A stretch of 64,000 bases of DNA, from the NCBI RefSeq assembly GCF_014201835.1, contig NZ_JACHFH010000003.1, positions 44,730 through 108,729 of the forward strand, read 5' to 3'. The notes beneath the pieces are model-generated. The model saw only the letters and a list, made by a program, of their open reading frames with translations, ran no database searches and had not been told where the DNA came from. The stretch is from Pectinatus brassicae. Lineage in GTDB: Bacteria > Bacillota > Negativicutes > Selenomonadales > Selenomonadaceae. Below, in pieces: positions 46,096-55,610 of the stretch; position 1 is the stretch's first letter, and each line of letters opens with the position of its first letter. The position numbers were made by a program, and so were the translations under genes.

Positions 46096-46493
46096 CGCCA
46101 AGTCAGATACCCCACAGGCTCACTCATAATTTGCGGTATTAAATTTCCAATCGCTCCATATCGTAACCAATAAAATTCATTTCCCTAGCTATCATGATTT
46201 TTAAGAATATCGATAGCTCGTACATCAGTCATCTTCCTGTCACCATCTACTACTCTATAACGACCGCGCGTATAATAACCTCAAAGATATTTTTATTCTG
46301 CCTTCTCAATTTTTGTATACCTCAACAGAATGCAACCTCAACAATTTGGAGAATAGAAAACTTTTCCAAATTAAAATAGGTCTGTAATTTTTCTTTACTA
46401 CCATACTGTACGTTAAATTTCCTCAGCAACTATATTATTCTCATTAGCGTGGCTACCCTTAATCCATCTAATCCAATTACAGAGACAATATTC

Positions 46494-47075
46494 TTATTTT
46501 AATTGAATTAGCTCACAATAATCTTCCATTGAGCCAATATCCAAAAAAACATGTTCTAGACTGTTATCTTGAATCTGCTCTGGTACCCATGCGAATCGCA
46601 CTTCCTGCTGATACCAATAATCAAAAACTTTTTCTGTAAAAACAATCCGGTTCTTATCAAAGTCTTGTAAAGGATCTATATATTTTATCTTTCGGTAAGA
46701 GCCAATCCACCCATTCGACATTTTTTCCTCAAATGCTTTAAACAACTTTTCTTTGAATAACGCTGTGTTTTTTATAACCAAACATGCATCAGCTTCGAAT
46801 TGCGTATACAAATTAATATCATATACACAAGATAAGCAATATACATAATAATTGGTACTAGATCTAGTTTCCACTTTCACATTACCAATTGGCGCAGAAG
46901 TAAATGTATATTCTGTATTAGGATCAGTATATGACATCTCAAAACCTTTTGGATGATATTCACAAGCCAATGGATAGGCTACAATAAAATGGACAGTTTT
47001 CTTGAGGAGCTGGATCGGCAACGCTTTTCCGGACAATTTTTCAGAGGAAGGATTGCCTGATAACCCAACCTCCAT
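46494..47075 (-). CDS. hypothetical protein, cargo of small cassette (193 aa)
   Basis: Soluble-looking protein of 193 residues with no signal peptide or membrane helix. Notable segments are VHFIVAYPLACEYHPKGFEM, YCLSCVYDINLYTQF and FTEKVFDYWYQQEVRFAWVP. Mixed alpha/beta with many aromatics. I recognise no family. Its position between cassette ends, beside a defence-type cassette, makes a defence or anti-defence function a fair guess only. The N-terminal MEVGLSGNPSSEKL has weak SD support, so the start may be further in. Confidence 0.6.
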   Translation of the reverse strand: MEVGLSGNPSSEKLSGKALPIQLLKKTVHFIVAYPLACEYHPKGFEMSYTDPNTEYTFTSAPIGNVKVETRSSTNYYVYCLSCVYDINLYTQFEADACLVIKNTALFKEKLFKAFEEKMSNGWIGSYRKIKYIDPLQDFDKNRIVFTEKVFDYWYQQEVRFAWVPEQIQDNSLEHVFLDIGSMEDYCELIQLK

Positions 47076-47346
47076 GTTTTTATAAAATTCCGTTTTTCAT
47101 AATAATATTATAATTATAACATAAATTAGTAAAAAACTGACAGAACTAGCCAATGTAATTTAACTGTCGAACTAATGCATCATTAAATTGTCCCCCCATT
47201 TCTCCAACCTCAATTCCCGGAAAATATCCTAACATGTATCATGCACTTCGCGTCGCTATTCTAGCAAATGCCACCATGATGCTCGATATGCATAGTGCAG
47301 GACTACATCGTAAACAAAAAAGTTAATCTTCGCCAACCATGGGAAA

Positions 47347-47558
47347 TTATTAAAACGATAATTTCTACTTTAAAAACTATAACTTCTAGTCCGATCTACC
47401 CTGTTTCTTGCAAAGACCAATTATCTCTTTTCAAAAAAGGCCCGAAAAAGGGCTGAATGATTTATTGCGATATAATATTATTCCTTGGGTGTTATCCCCC
47501 CCTCAGTTAGAACAATATATACTTCTTCGCAAAAACCTATATAGTATCATTTACGTCC
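47347..47558 (+). repeat. cassette right end, copy 2
   Basis: Counterpart of 45765-46006, with hairpin GCCC-GAAAAA-GGGC at 47440-47453, CGATATAATATT, ATAGTATCATTT at 47541-47552 and terminal ACGTCC at 47553-47558. Confidence 0.75.
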
Positions 47559-49055
47559 AACGAACATCCGGTACTAAAAGAGAAATTTTATCAGGATATT
47601 GCTGCAGTAGCTAAGGATTTTAATGCTAATTCAGCAGCCTTTGAAAAATTAGAACTTACATCGCAAAATCGTAGTCAGTATAAAAATATTCTGGCGGAGC
47701 TAAAAGAGTATCGTGATGTGCGCAGCAAAATAATTGAGCTGGCAATGCAGAATAAAAATAAAGAGGCCTTTGCTTTATTCATGCATGATGGTAAACATCT
47801 TTCCGATAAATTTAACAGCGATTTAAAGATATTGTCAGATGAGATACAAACAAGGGCGGAAAACCTTAATAAGATCAATCAGCAGGATGCGCAATTCCAT
47901 AAAAATTTATTTAAGAGTGTAGTTGCCGTAGGAGCTATCTTTGTTGTATTATTAAGCATCTTAATCATAAAACAAATTACCGGACGTTTAAATGATTTCA
48001 TTCGTTATTTTGAGATTTTAGCAACGGGTGATTTTGCTAAACCTATAAGTGAAGCCAGCCTTAATGACAAAAGTGAATTTGGTGATGTTTCCCGTTCGGT
48101 AGATATCATGAAAAATAATATTATAAACTTACTAAGGGAATTAACGGAAACGATTGATCAATTGGCAGCTTCTTCTGAAGAATTAGCAGCTAGTTCTGAA
48201 CAGTCAGCACAAGCTTCTGATCAGATTGCGACAGCTATAACCAAGGTTGCCGGTGTATCGGAAAATCAAATAGAGGCCGCCGATAATGCCCAAAACGTAG
48301 TTACGGAAATTTCTTCAGCACTTGGTCAAATGGCTAATAATACGCAGACTGTTGCCAATTCGGCAGAAGATACAGCGCAGGCAGCCAATACTGGAGAAGA
48401 AGCAATACAAAAGGCTGTAACACAGATGAAAGCAATTGCCGATAAAACCAATTCAACAGTTGGTGTAATAAGTGAACTGGAAGAAAAATCACAGCAGATA
48501 GGACAAATTGTTGATGTGATTGCCAGTATTGCTGGTCAGACTAACTTATTGGCACTCAATGCGGCGATTGAAGCTGCTCGTGCCGGTGAATCAGGCCGAG
48601 GTTTTGCCGTTGTAGCTGATGAAGTACGAAAGTTGGCAGAACAATCACAGGATGCTGCTAAACAGATTACAGAACTTATCAATGAGGTACAAAAGAAAAC
48701 CAACAATGCTGTTGTTTATATGAATGATAATAAACAAGAAGTAGATAGAGGAACAGAAGTCGTCGCTGAAGCAGGTCATGGTTTTGAAGAAATACTAAAT
48801 ATGATTAGAAATATATCAACAGAAATGCATGAAATTTCAGCAGCTGTAGAAGAAATCAGCAGCAGTACTGAAAATGTTGTTACAGTGGTAAGGGATATTG
48901 ACATCAGTGCTAAGGAAAATGCAGCTCAAACGCAGACTGTTTCAGCATCAACACAGGAACAGGCATCATCTGTTGAAGAAATTGCGACTTCCAGTGAGCA
49001 TTTATCGCAGATGGCAGAAGACTTAGAGAAAGCTGTTCGTAAATTTAAGATATAA
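47559..49055 (+). pseudogene. MCP gene, 3' fragment (498 codons)
   Basis: Continuation of the MCP begun at 33781. From [14 protein letters not shown] it runs through the ligand domain, TM2 ([21 protein letters not shown]), HAMP, and a signalling domain with [20 protein letters not shown], to a normal C-terminus. No start or promoter of its own is evident; a GTG at 47718 is internal. The frame has no stops, so the insertion is probably recent. Expression as a separate protein would give a receptor without TM1. Confidence 0.85.
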
Positions 49056-49170
49056 TACTAATTATTATTCATGTTGTGCTACTTAATAAATTACTGTTTT
49101 CTAAAGCCGTCCCTGCACTGTGTGTACTGTATCTCTAGAATGCTAAAGCATTAAGAGCTACAACATAAGG

Positions 49171-49252
49171 AAGGTGGCTTGACGAAGTCAAGTCGGAAGG
49201 GTTAACCCCTCAGGCAGCTTTGCTGCCAGCTCCCCTATATGGGAGCCTTTCA
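49171..49252. repeat. composite palindromic repeat (REP-like)
   Basis: Successive short palindromes: CTTGACGAAGTCAAG, GGGTTAACCCC, GGCAGCTTTGCTGCC and GCTCCCCTATATGGGAGC, over 80 bp with higher GC than its surroundings. Similar strings ending in a CTCCCC...GGGGAGC hairpin occur widely between genes in gut Firmicutes, from memory. The rest of 49056-49509 has only a terminator and the next RBS. Confidence 0.55.
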
Positions 49253-49299
49253 GGCATCTAAAATTCAATTAGCATAATTCGAATTATTATATATAAATG

Positions 49300-49342
49300 A
49301 AGACTATCGTATGTTACTAAGGACATGCGATAGTCTTTTTTT
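49300..49342. terminator. Rho-independent terminator
   Basis: AAGACTATCGTATGT / ACATGCGATAGTCTT stem followed by a T-run. Probably the terminator of the split MCP gene. Confidence 0.8.
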
Positions 49343-49509
49343 GAAATTTTACTGATAATAGATTTATCGTAGATAAATAAATAATGCCTTAATAAATATT
49401 TTGTGATATATTAATAGTTAGTGTAGTATTATGAGTAATTTTACGGTAATTAGATTTTATTCAAATAATTACAAAAGAATGATAAGTTTACATCAGGGAG
49501 ATGGTTTTT

Positions 49510-51231
49510 TTGAGTTGGTTTAACAATCTAAAGGTAGGAGTAAAATTAGGAATATTGGGGATAGGCTCAATAATAACGTTATTCATTGTGGGGATAATAG
49601 GATACTTATCAATAAATCATGCAACTAATGCTTTACAGGATATGTATGCCCAGCAGTTAAAGGCATCAATGCTCATTAATGACGCTCGTGCACATACGGG
49701 TAAATTAGAAGCTGATATTTATGCCATAATGGCGTCTAATAATGTATCACTAAACCAGGAATATAATAATGATATAACAGTGCGCTCCAAGAAATTTAGT
49801 GAAGATGCTAAGACTTTTGAGCAGCTTGATTTGTCAGATAAGCAGCGTAGTCTGCAAAAAAAGATAATGGAACATGTACAGGAATATCGTGCCATAAGGA
49901 CTAAGGTAGTAGAGTTGTCCATGCAGAATAAAAAGGCGGAGGCTTTTGAACTGTTTGTATCTAAAGGTAAGCCTCTTAACGACATAATAAACGATGATTT
50001 ATTGGCACTGTCGCAGGATGTAGAAACAACAGCGGCCCAGATAGATAAAAACAATACCACATTAGCAGTATATACAAAAGCAGTGTATATTGTTATTGAT
50101 ATACTATCGCTGATAATTATAGCCGTATTAAGTATTCTTATTTATAAACAGATAGCTGGACGATTAACTGATTTTAAACAGTATTTTGTTGTTCTGGCCG
50201 AGGGTGATTTTTCCAAGAAAATCAGTGCCGCCAGCCTAAATGATAAAAGTGAATTTGGTGAGGTTTCACGTGCTGTCGAAACAATGAAGGAAAATATAGT
50301 TTCTTTAATAAAAGAACTGACAAATGCTATTGAGCAATTGTCGTCGTCATCGGAGGAACTCACCGCTAATTCTGAGCAATCGGCGCAGGCTTCTGACCAG
50401 ATTGCCGGAGCCATAGCTAAAGTAGCTGAAGCATCAGAAGAACAATTAAATGCGGCTAATAATGCTAATGATGTTGTTGAGCAGATTTCTACAGCTATTG
50501 CCCAGGTTGCCAATAATACCCAGACGGTTGCCAATTCGGCTGAGGATACGGCCGGTGCTGCAAATCATGGTGGTGAATCAATCCAAAAAGCTGTAGAGCA
50601 GATGCATACCATTGAAAATAAGACCAATTCGACAGCTCAGGTAATTGGTGAACTTGAAGAAAAATCCAAACAAATCGGGCAAATTGTTGATGTCATTGCC
50701 GGCATAGCTGGTCAAACTAATTTGCTTGCTTTAAATGCAGCTATTGAAGCAGCTCGTGCTGGTGAAGGCGGCAAAGGTTTTGCTGTTGTAGCAGAAGAAG
50801 TAAGAAAATTAGCTGAGCAGTCACAGGAGGCCGCTAAGCAGATTACTGAGCTTATCGGTGATATGCAGAAGAAAACCGATAATGCTGTTATTTATATGAA
50901 TGACGGTAAAAATGAAGTTGAATTAGGGGCAAAAGTTGTTGCTGGTGCAGGCAGCAGTTTTGAAAAAATATTGGCTATGGTTAATAGGATGTCAGGTGAA
51001 ATTCACGAAATTTCAGCAGCAGTGCAGCAGATAACCAGCAGCACCCAGGATGTTGTAACAGTAGTTAATGATATTGATAATGCCGCCAAGAAAAATTCAG
51101 CTCAGACACAGACTATTTCAGCATCAACCCAGGAACAATCAGCATCGATGGAAGAAATTGCCGGAGCTAGTGAACATTTAGCTAAAATGGCTGAAGGTTT
51201 GGAACGTGCAGTATTTAAGTTTAAAATTTGA
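49510..51231 (+). CDS. methyl-accepting chemotaxis protein
   Basis: Intact MCP of 573 residues: TM1 ([20 protein letters not shown]), four-helix-bundle sensor, TM2 ([20 protein letters not shown]), HAMP, and a signalling domain with [21 protein letters not shown] prefer the TTG at 49510 ([13 protein letters not shown]) to the ATG at 49501, because GGGAG ends at 49500 and needs a spacer; the other MCPs here use the same TTG. It lies in tandem after the split MCP, with which it shares high similarity in the signalling half. Confidence 0.9.
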   Translation: MSWFNNLKVGVKLGILGIGSIITLFIVGIIGYLSINHATNALQDMYAQQLKASMLINDARAHTGKLEADIYAIMASNNVSLNQEYNNDITVRSKKFSEDAKTFEQLDLSDKQRSLQKKIMEHVQEYRAIRTKVVELSMQNKKAEAFELFVSKGKPLNDIINDDLLALSQDVETTAAQIDKNNTTLAVYTKAVYIVIDILSLIIIAVLSILIYKQIAGRLTDFKQYFVVLAEGDFSKKISAASLNDKSEFGEVSRAVETMKENIVSLIKELTNAIEQLSSSSEELTANSEQSAQASDQIAGAIAKVAEASEEQLNAANNANDVVEQISTAIAQVANNTQTVANSAEDTAGAANHGGESIQKAVEQMHTIENKTNSTAQVIGELEEKSKQIGQIVDVIAGIAGQTNLLALNAAIEAARAGEGGKGFAVVAEEVRKLAEQSQEAAKQITELIGDMQKKTDNAVIYMNDGKNEVELGAKVVAGAGSSFEKILAMVNRMSGEIHEISAAVQQITSSTQDVVTVVNDIDNAAKKNSAQTQTISASTQEQSASMEEIAGASEHLAKMAEGLERAVFKFKI

Positions 51232-51240
51232 TTATATTGA

Positions 51241-51276
51241 AAAAAGAGCACGGGCTTAGGCCAGTGCTCTTTTTAA
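51241..51276. terminator. bidirectional terminator
   Basis: AAAAAGAGCAC / GTGCTCTTTTT stem between convergent MCP and larC genes. Confidence 0.85.
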
Positions 51277-51283
51277 CAATATA

Positions 51284-52471
51284 TTATAAACCGTTTTCAG
51301 CAAGATAATAAGCCAGCCGTAGCGCTTCGCGCTGGACGGTCTTCAGGGGTATATTTTTTTCCAAGGCAATGCGATGACAGTCATCATATTCCGCTGAAAT
51401 ATTATTGATAGCATTATTATGCATACTGATTTTGCAATGAACCTGCCCGTAAACGGTAGATACAAGCTTTATTTTACGCGCTAAAGCAATGCGTTTGGCA
51501 GGTGCCAGACGAATGCCTAAAGTAGTAGTTTCAGTAAATATGATACTGCAGCATTGGGCATGTTTGTCATTATTAGTCAATACTGACAGCATTTGGGCTG
51601 GTCGATTTTTTTTCATCATTATTGGTGCAATCCAGACATCCAGAGCACCGGCAATGAACAGTTTTTCGCTTAAATAATCAAATATCTGTGGGTTCATATC
51701 ATCAATATTGGCTTCGAGTATCAGTAAATCTTCTTTTACCGGGGCAGCAGCTAAAACATCTTTTACATACATGCGCAGGACATTGGGCTGTTCCAATTCC
51801 CAGGAACCGGCGCCATATGCTATTTTTTCAAAAGAGGGAATTTGCTGGCTGGCATTTTCACAGGCTAATGTATTAAGTATAGCAGCGCCAGTAGGGGTGA
51901 TTAATTCTTTATTTATTTCACCGGATTTAAATGGGAAGCGTTTCAGCAAATAGGCTGTAGCCGGTGCTGGAATAGGCATTTTTCCATGAGCACAGTCAAA
52001 AAAACCCGTACCAGTATGCAAATTACTCACATAAATATTTTTTACCTGCAGATAATTTAAGCAAATTACAGTGCCTACAATATCAATTATAGTATCAATA
52101 GCACCTACCTCATGAAAATGAACCTTATCGATAGATACACCATGAACATGTGCTTCCGCCTGGGCTAAATTAGTAAAAATATTTACCGCAGTTTCTTTTA
52201 GCTCATCGGCAAGACTGGATTGGGAAATTATCATCGTTATATCATGCAGATTGCGATGGGGGCTGTGCTCATTGGTTGTTACGTTGAAATAACAGGCAGT
52301 GATGCCTTGCTTATTTACTTGTTTTATTGTTATGGCATATTCTTTGTCATCTAGGTTGAGCTTGTGTAATTCGTTAACTAATTGGTCTTGCGGCATGCCA
52401 GCATCGAGCAGTGCACCAATCAGCATATTGCCGCTTATGCCGGAGAAACAATCAAGATATAAGTCTTTCAT
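51284..52471 (-). CDS. larC: nickel-pincer cofactor biosynthesis protein LarC
   Basis: LarC (DUF111) of 395 residues, the CTP-dependent nickel insertase that completes the nickel-pincer nucleotide of lactate racemase and related enzymes. It starts DLYLDCFSGISGNMLIGALLDAG and has AHVHGVSIDKVHFHEVGAIDT, with a His-rich metal region, and LLILEANIDDMNPQIFDYL. In several bacteria larC is split into larC1/larC2 and joined by frameshifting; here it is one uninterrupted frame. No larA, larB or larE is in the window. Confidence 0.9.
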   Translation of the reverse strand: MKDLYLDCFSGISGNMLIGALLDAGMPQDQLVNELHKLNLDDKEYAITIKQVNKQGITACYFNVTTNEHSPHRNLHDITMIISQSSLADELKETAVNIFTNLAQAEAHVHGVSIDKVHFHEVGAIDTIIDIVGTVICLNYLQVKNIYVSNLHTGTGFFDCAHGKMPIPAPATAYLLKRFPFKSGEINKELITPTGAAILNTLACENASQQIPSFEKIAYGAGSWELEQPNVLRMYVKDVLAAAPVKEDLLILEANIDDMNPQIFDYLSEKLFIAGALDVWIAPIMMKKNRPAQMLSVLTNNDKHAQCCSIIFTETTTLGIRLAPAKRIALARKIKLVSTVYGQVHCKISMHNNAINNISAEYDDCHRIALEKNIPLKTVQREALRLAYYLAENGL

Positions 52472-52529
52472 AAAATCACTCCATTGTATAAAATATTAAA
52501 AGTAATATTTGTCTGAAAATGAGAGAATA

Positions 52530-53138
52530 TTAATTGGAATTATTCTTTTTCCTTAAATGACGAATATAGAAAAATATAATGCAAACTACTATTAATATAC
52601 AAATTAATAAGCTGAATTCATGTCCGATAGAAAGCATTTTTATCCAGTTTTCACCGAGTATTTTGCCAACGTGAATTATTAAAATGGTCCAGGGCAGTGA
52701 ACCGGCAAAGGTAAAAATTATAAATTTTTTCATATTTATTCCGGCAAAGCCAGCGGGCAGGGAAATAAAAGTGCGGACAACCGGCAGCATGCGGCTGAAG
52801 AAAACGGCTTTAATGCCATATTTATCAAACCAGCGCTGGGCAGTATCGATATGGGATTTTTTCATAAAAAAATACTTACCATATTTGTCGATAAATGGAC
52901 GCCCGCCAAAGTGACCAATATAATAGGTGATTATTGATCCGATCATTCCGCCGATCATCCCGGCAATAATTGTTCCCGTAAAAGTTAATTTACCCATAAA
53001 TACAAGATAACCGGCAAAACCCAAAATAAGTTCGCTGGGAATAGGGATACAGGCATTTTCGAGCCCCATCAGTAGTGCAATGGCTAAATAGCCCCATGAG
53101 CTGATAAATCCTAAAAATAAAGCTGAATATTGTTCCAT
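52530..53138 (-). CDS. DedA-family membrane protein
   Basis: Inner-membrane protein of 202 residues with five or so helices. DedA/VTT hallmarks are ENACIPIPSELILGFAGYLV, GRPFIDKYGKYFFM and FFSRMLPVVRTFISLPAG. Members act in undecaprenyl-phosphate or lipid flipping. Start ATG is preceded by AAAGGAC. It is separated from larC by 58 bp. Confidence 0.88.
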   Translation of the reverse strand: MEQYSALFLGFISSWGYLAIALLMGLENACIPIPSELILGFAGYLVFMGKLTFTGTIIAGMIGGMIGSIITYYIGHFGGRPFIDKYGKYFFMKKSHIDTAQRWFDKYGIKAVFFSRMLPVVRTFISLPAGFAGINMKKFIIFTFAGSLPWTILIIHVGKILGENWIKMLSIGHEFSLLICILIVVCIIFFYIRHLRKKNNSN

Positions 53139-53250
53139 AAAATTGTCCTTTTCATAATAATCTTATATCAGATTATACAATGTTTTTGCCAATAGCTCTA
53201 GTAAAAAAATAATAACGGTAATAATTTTTATGAAAATATTGCTTTTTCGA

Positions 53251-53279
53251 TTGACAATATATAAAATCAATTGTATTAT
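53251..53279 (+). promoter_or_regulatory. promoter of the cobalamin-riboswitch operon
   Basis: TTGACA (53251-53256), 17-bp spacer, TATTAT (53274-53279). Transcription would begin just before the riboswitch. Confidence 0.75.
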
Positions 53280-53300
53280 AAATGAGACAAAACTTAATAT

Positions 53301-53478
53301 CAGTGAAACAGGTGTCGTAAGACATAAAAGAAAAGTTGGTGCAATACCAACGCGGTCCCGCCACTGTAATGACGAGTAAACCTGCAAGATGTCACTGTAC
53401 AGCGATGATGCTGTATGGGAAGGCGCAGATGAACTATGACTCAGAGCCAGGAGAACTACCTGTTTGTCGATCACCGTT
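53301..53478 (+). ncRNA. cobalamin riboswitch
   Basis: The conserved core is clear: AGTTGGTGCAATACCAAC, then GCGGTCCCGCCACTGTAATG, and the 3' B12-box-type GAGCCAGGAGAACTACCTG. About 145 nt of further structured RNA and a terminator follow before cbiK, so control is probably premature termination when cobalamin is bound. Confidence 0.93.
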
Positions 53479-53654
53479 ACAAGATAAAGTTAATCCATAA
53501 GGCCGACTTGTCGTTTCCTTGTAGGATAAGCTGCCTATATGGTTTTATCTTGTAGTACCTGCGAGCGATGGGTAGGTGGTATTTTCGGACAGCATAGTCA
53601 TATGGTGCCAGCAAATACCCCCTTCTTTAATTTATTAAATGAAGGGTTTTTTAT
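53479..53654 (+). terminator. riboswitch expression platform ending in a terminator
   Basis: ACAAGATAAA near 53480 can pair with TTTTATCTTGT near 53545, enclosing smaller hairpins. TACCT/AGGTG pairing follows around 53560-53580. The final terminator is CCCTTC (53620-53625) / GAAGGG (53641-53646) plus T6. The cbiK start lies 85 bp further. Confidence 0.7.
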
Positions 53655-53739
53655 TTGTATATGGGGATGTCTGTGCCTAAATAAGTGATTGACGCTGAAA
53701 TTTGTTATTAAATCAAATTTATAGGAGCGTGTTTGAACA

Positions 53740-54735
53740 ATGTTTAGTTGGAAAAAAATGGTAGTCGCATCAATGGCTTGTATGACAATGACGGGATTTA
53801 TGGCAACTTCTTATGCCAGTTATAAATTAAACCCAATGGTTCATGATGCTACCCCAGCACTTAAAAAGGCCGCAGAAATAGGTGTTCGCACTTATAATAA
53901 TCCTCAGATGGCTAATGCAGCGGATAAAGATGCTATATTGGTTATGAGCTTTGGTACGACATTTAAAGATACGCGTCAAAAAACAATTGATGCAACTGTA
54001 AATGCGATTAAAGTAGCTCATCCTAATACCAAAGTAATTTTATCTTTTACTTCCCATATTATTATCGATCGTATCAAGAAAAACGAAGGACTTGATATTC
54101 CAACTCCGGAACAAGCCCTTAAGGATTTAAAAGCACAAGGTTATACCCGTGTAGCAATAGCATCTTTGGACGTTATTCCTGGTATGGAATATGCTTATGA
54201 TACAGCAGTATATGATCTTTATAAAAAAGACTTCAAAAAAATGACCTTGGGCGTTTCCGCTATGTATTGGATGGGACAGGAAAACCAGCGCGATGATGTG
54301 ACTGAGTTCTTAAAAGCATTTTCTACTCAGTTCCCGAAAAATACAGCTAAAGATGAAGCTGTATTAATTATGGGACATGGGACTCCAAGCCCTGATAATG
54401 CGTACTATTCAGTTATCCAGAATCACATGAATATGCTTAATATGAAAAACACATATATTTATACTGTTGAAGGCTGGCCAAGTCTTGAAACTGTAATTCC
54501 GCAACTAAAAGCAAAAGGAATTAAAAAAGTAACCCTCATGCCAATGATGATGGTTGCTGGTGACCATGCGAATAATGATATGGCGGGTAATGAACCTGAT
54601 TCCCATAAATCTATTTTAGAAAAAGAAGGCTTTACTGTAAAAACTTATATTCATGGTTTAGGTGAAAATAAGGCAGTACGTCAGATTTTTGTGGAACGTG
54701 CTAATGAAGCTTGGCAGGCATTAGAAGCTAAATAA
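53740..54735 (+). CDS. cbiK: exported sirohydrochlorin cobaltochelatase CbiK
   Basis: Class II chelatase of 331 residues that inserts Co2+ into sirohydrochlorin (anaerobic B12 route), or handles heme/iron in periplasmic forms. An N-terminal signal peptide is seen (KKMVVASMACMTMTGFMATSYAS). The core has ILVMSFGTTFKDTRQKTIDA, FTSHIIIDRI, and metal-ligand candidates in VLIMGHGTPSPDN and MMMVAGDHANNDMAG. Periplasmic CbiK is known in Desulfovibrio. Downstream of a cobalamin riboswitch and ahead of the precorrin-2 methyltransferase and BtuFCD-like genes. Confidence 0.88.
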   Translation: MFSWKKMVVASMACMTMTGFMATSYASYKLNPMVHDATPALKKAAEIGVRTYNNPQMANAADKDAILVMSFGTTFKDTRQKTIDATVNAIKVAHPNTKVILSFTSHIIIDRIKKNEGLDIPTPEQALKDLKAQGYTRVAIASLDVIPGMEYAYDTAVYDLYKKDFKKMTLGVSAMYWMGQENQRDDVTEFLKAFSTQFPKNTAKDEAVLIMGHGTPSPDNAYYSVIQNHMNMLNMKNTYIYTVEGWPSLETVIPQLKAKGIKKVTLMPMMMVAGDHANNDMAGNEPDSHKSILEKEGFTVKTYIHGLGENKAVRQIFVERANEAWQALEAK

Positions 54736-54767
54736 GTTATAGAGCCATCCCCAATAATGTTTTAATA

Positions 54768-54797
54768 ATGCTGTCCCCTGCTAATTAGGGGGCGGTA
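54768..54797 (+). terminator. hairpin between cbiK and the methyltransferase gene
   Basis: CCCCT-gctaatt-AGGGG with weak T content after it. It may attenuate read-through and not fully stop transcription. Confidence 0.4.
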
Positions 54798-54887
54798 TTG
54801 CTTTATAAAAATCTTTGCCTTTGACAGGAAAATTTTGTATAATTTTAAACTGTGTATATTATTTATTTTATTTGAGGAGAATCACTA

Positions 54888-55586
54888 ATGACAGGTATTT
54901 TTTATGGAATAGGTGTTGGCCCTGGCGACCCCGATTTACTTACAATGAAGGCAATTAAAACCTTAGAAAAAGTTGATGTAATAATTGCGCCTAAAACAGA
55001 AAAAAAAGACGGCAGTGTAGCACTATCTATTGCTAGACCGCACTTTAAAAAAGAAATTGAGATTATTTATCAAGTATTTCCAATGGTTAAGAATTTCGAA
55101 GCATCTCCTCAGCAATGGCAGGATAATAAAAAAGAAATATTATCATTATTAAAACAGGGGAAAAATGTGGCATTTTTAACATTAGGTGACCCTATGTTTT
55201 ATAGTACTTATATTTATATTTATCGTTTGCTGAAAACTGAGGATATAAATATTGAAACAATTCCGGGGATACCAGCTTTTTGTGCTATTGCTGGAGCGGC
55301 CGACTACCCATTGGTGGAAGGTAACGATATAATAAGTATTATACCAGCTACGGCTAAAGCTGATAAGATAAAACAAGCATTAGCATTTTCTGATAATGCT
55401 GTTATCATGAAGGTATATAAGAACTTTGATGATATTGTCACGACGCTCAAAGAAAAGGATTTAGCCAAAAATGCTGTTATGGTCAGTCGTTGCGGTCTGC
55501 CTGATGAAGAGCGTATTGATAATATAGAACAGGTTAATGCCGTACCTAATTATTTATCAACAATTTTAACACGGCGAACAAAATAA
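54888..55586 (+). CDS. cbiL: precorrin-2 / cobalt-factor II C20-methyltransferase
   Basis: SAM-dependent tetrapyrrole methylase of 232 residues in the CobI/CbiL group, which methylates C20 of cobalt-factor II. FYGIGVGPGDPDLLTMKAIK at the N-terminus, FLTLGDPMFYSTYIYIYRLL and TIPGIPAFCAIAGAADYPLVEG are characteristic. RBS GAGGAG precedes ATG. With CbiK on one side and an importer on the other, it supports the anaerobic (cobalt-early) cobalamin route. Confidence 0.9.
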   Translation: MTGIFYGIGVGPGDPDLLTMKAIKTLEKVDVIIAPKTEKKDGSVALSIARPHFKKEIEIIYQVFPMVKNFEASPQQWQDNKKEILSLLKQGKNVAFLTLGDPMFYSTYIYIYRLLKTEDINIETIPGIPAFCAIAGAADYPLVEGNDIISIIPATAKADKIKQALAFSDNAVIMKVYKNFDDIVTTLKEKDLAKNAVMVSRCGLPDEERIDNIEQVNAVPNYLSTILTRRTK

Positions 55587-55610
55587 GAATTATGGAATCA
55601 GGTGTATACG

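Larger units (their letters stand above)
46007..47558. mobile_element. small cassette with one unknown gene (about 1.55 kb)
   Basis: It begins exactly where the large cassette ends, with the same left-end sequence, and finishes with the same type of right end next to the resumed MCP frame. It contains only the 193-residue gene on the minus strand and no recombinase, so it must be moved in trans, or be a remnant. The 46096-46493 and 47076-47346 stretches show no gene. Confidence 0.7.

Noticed and set aside
47553..47564. GTCCAAC at the right junction, resembling an integron RYYYAAC core
   Set aside because: No matching GTTRRRY partner, no attC-like fold between cassettes and no integron integrase nearby; the match is only seven bases.
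47718..49055. Independent shorter MCP gene starting at an internal GTG
   Set aside because: The frame continues upstream to the cassette boundary and matches the missing part of the MCP begun at 33781, so it is a fragment and not a separate gene.
53163..53474. Open frame of about 103 codons on the minus strand
   Set aside because: It is antisense to the cobalamin riboswitch, has no ribosome site and no protein-like composition.
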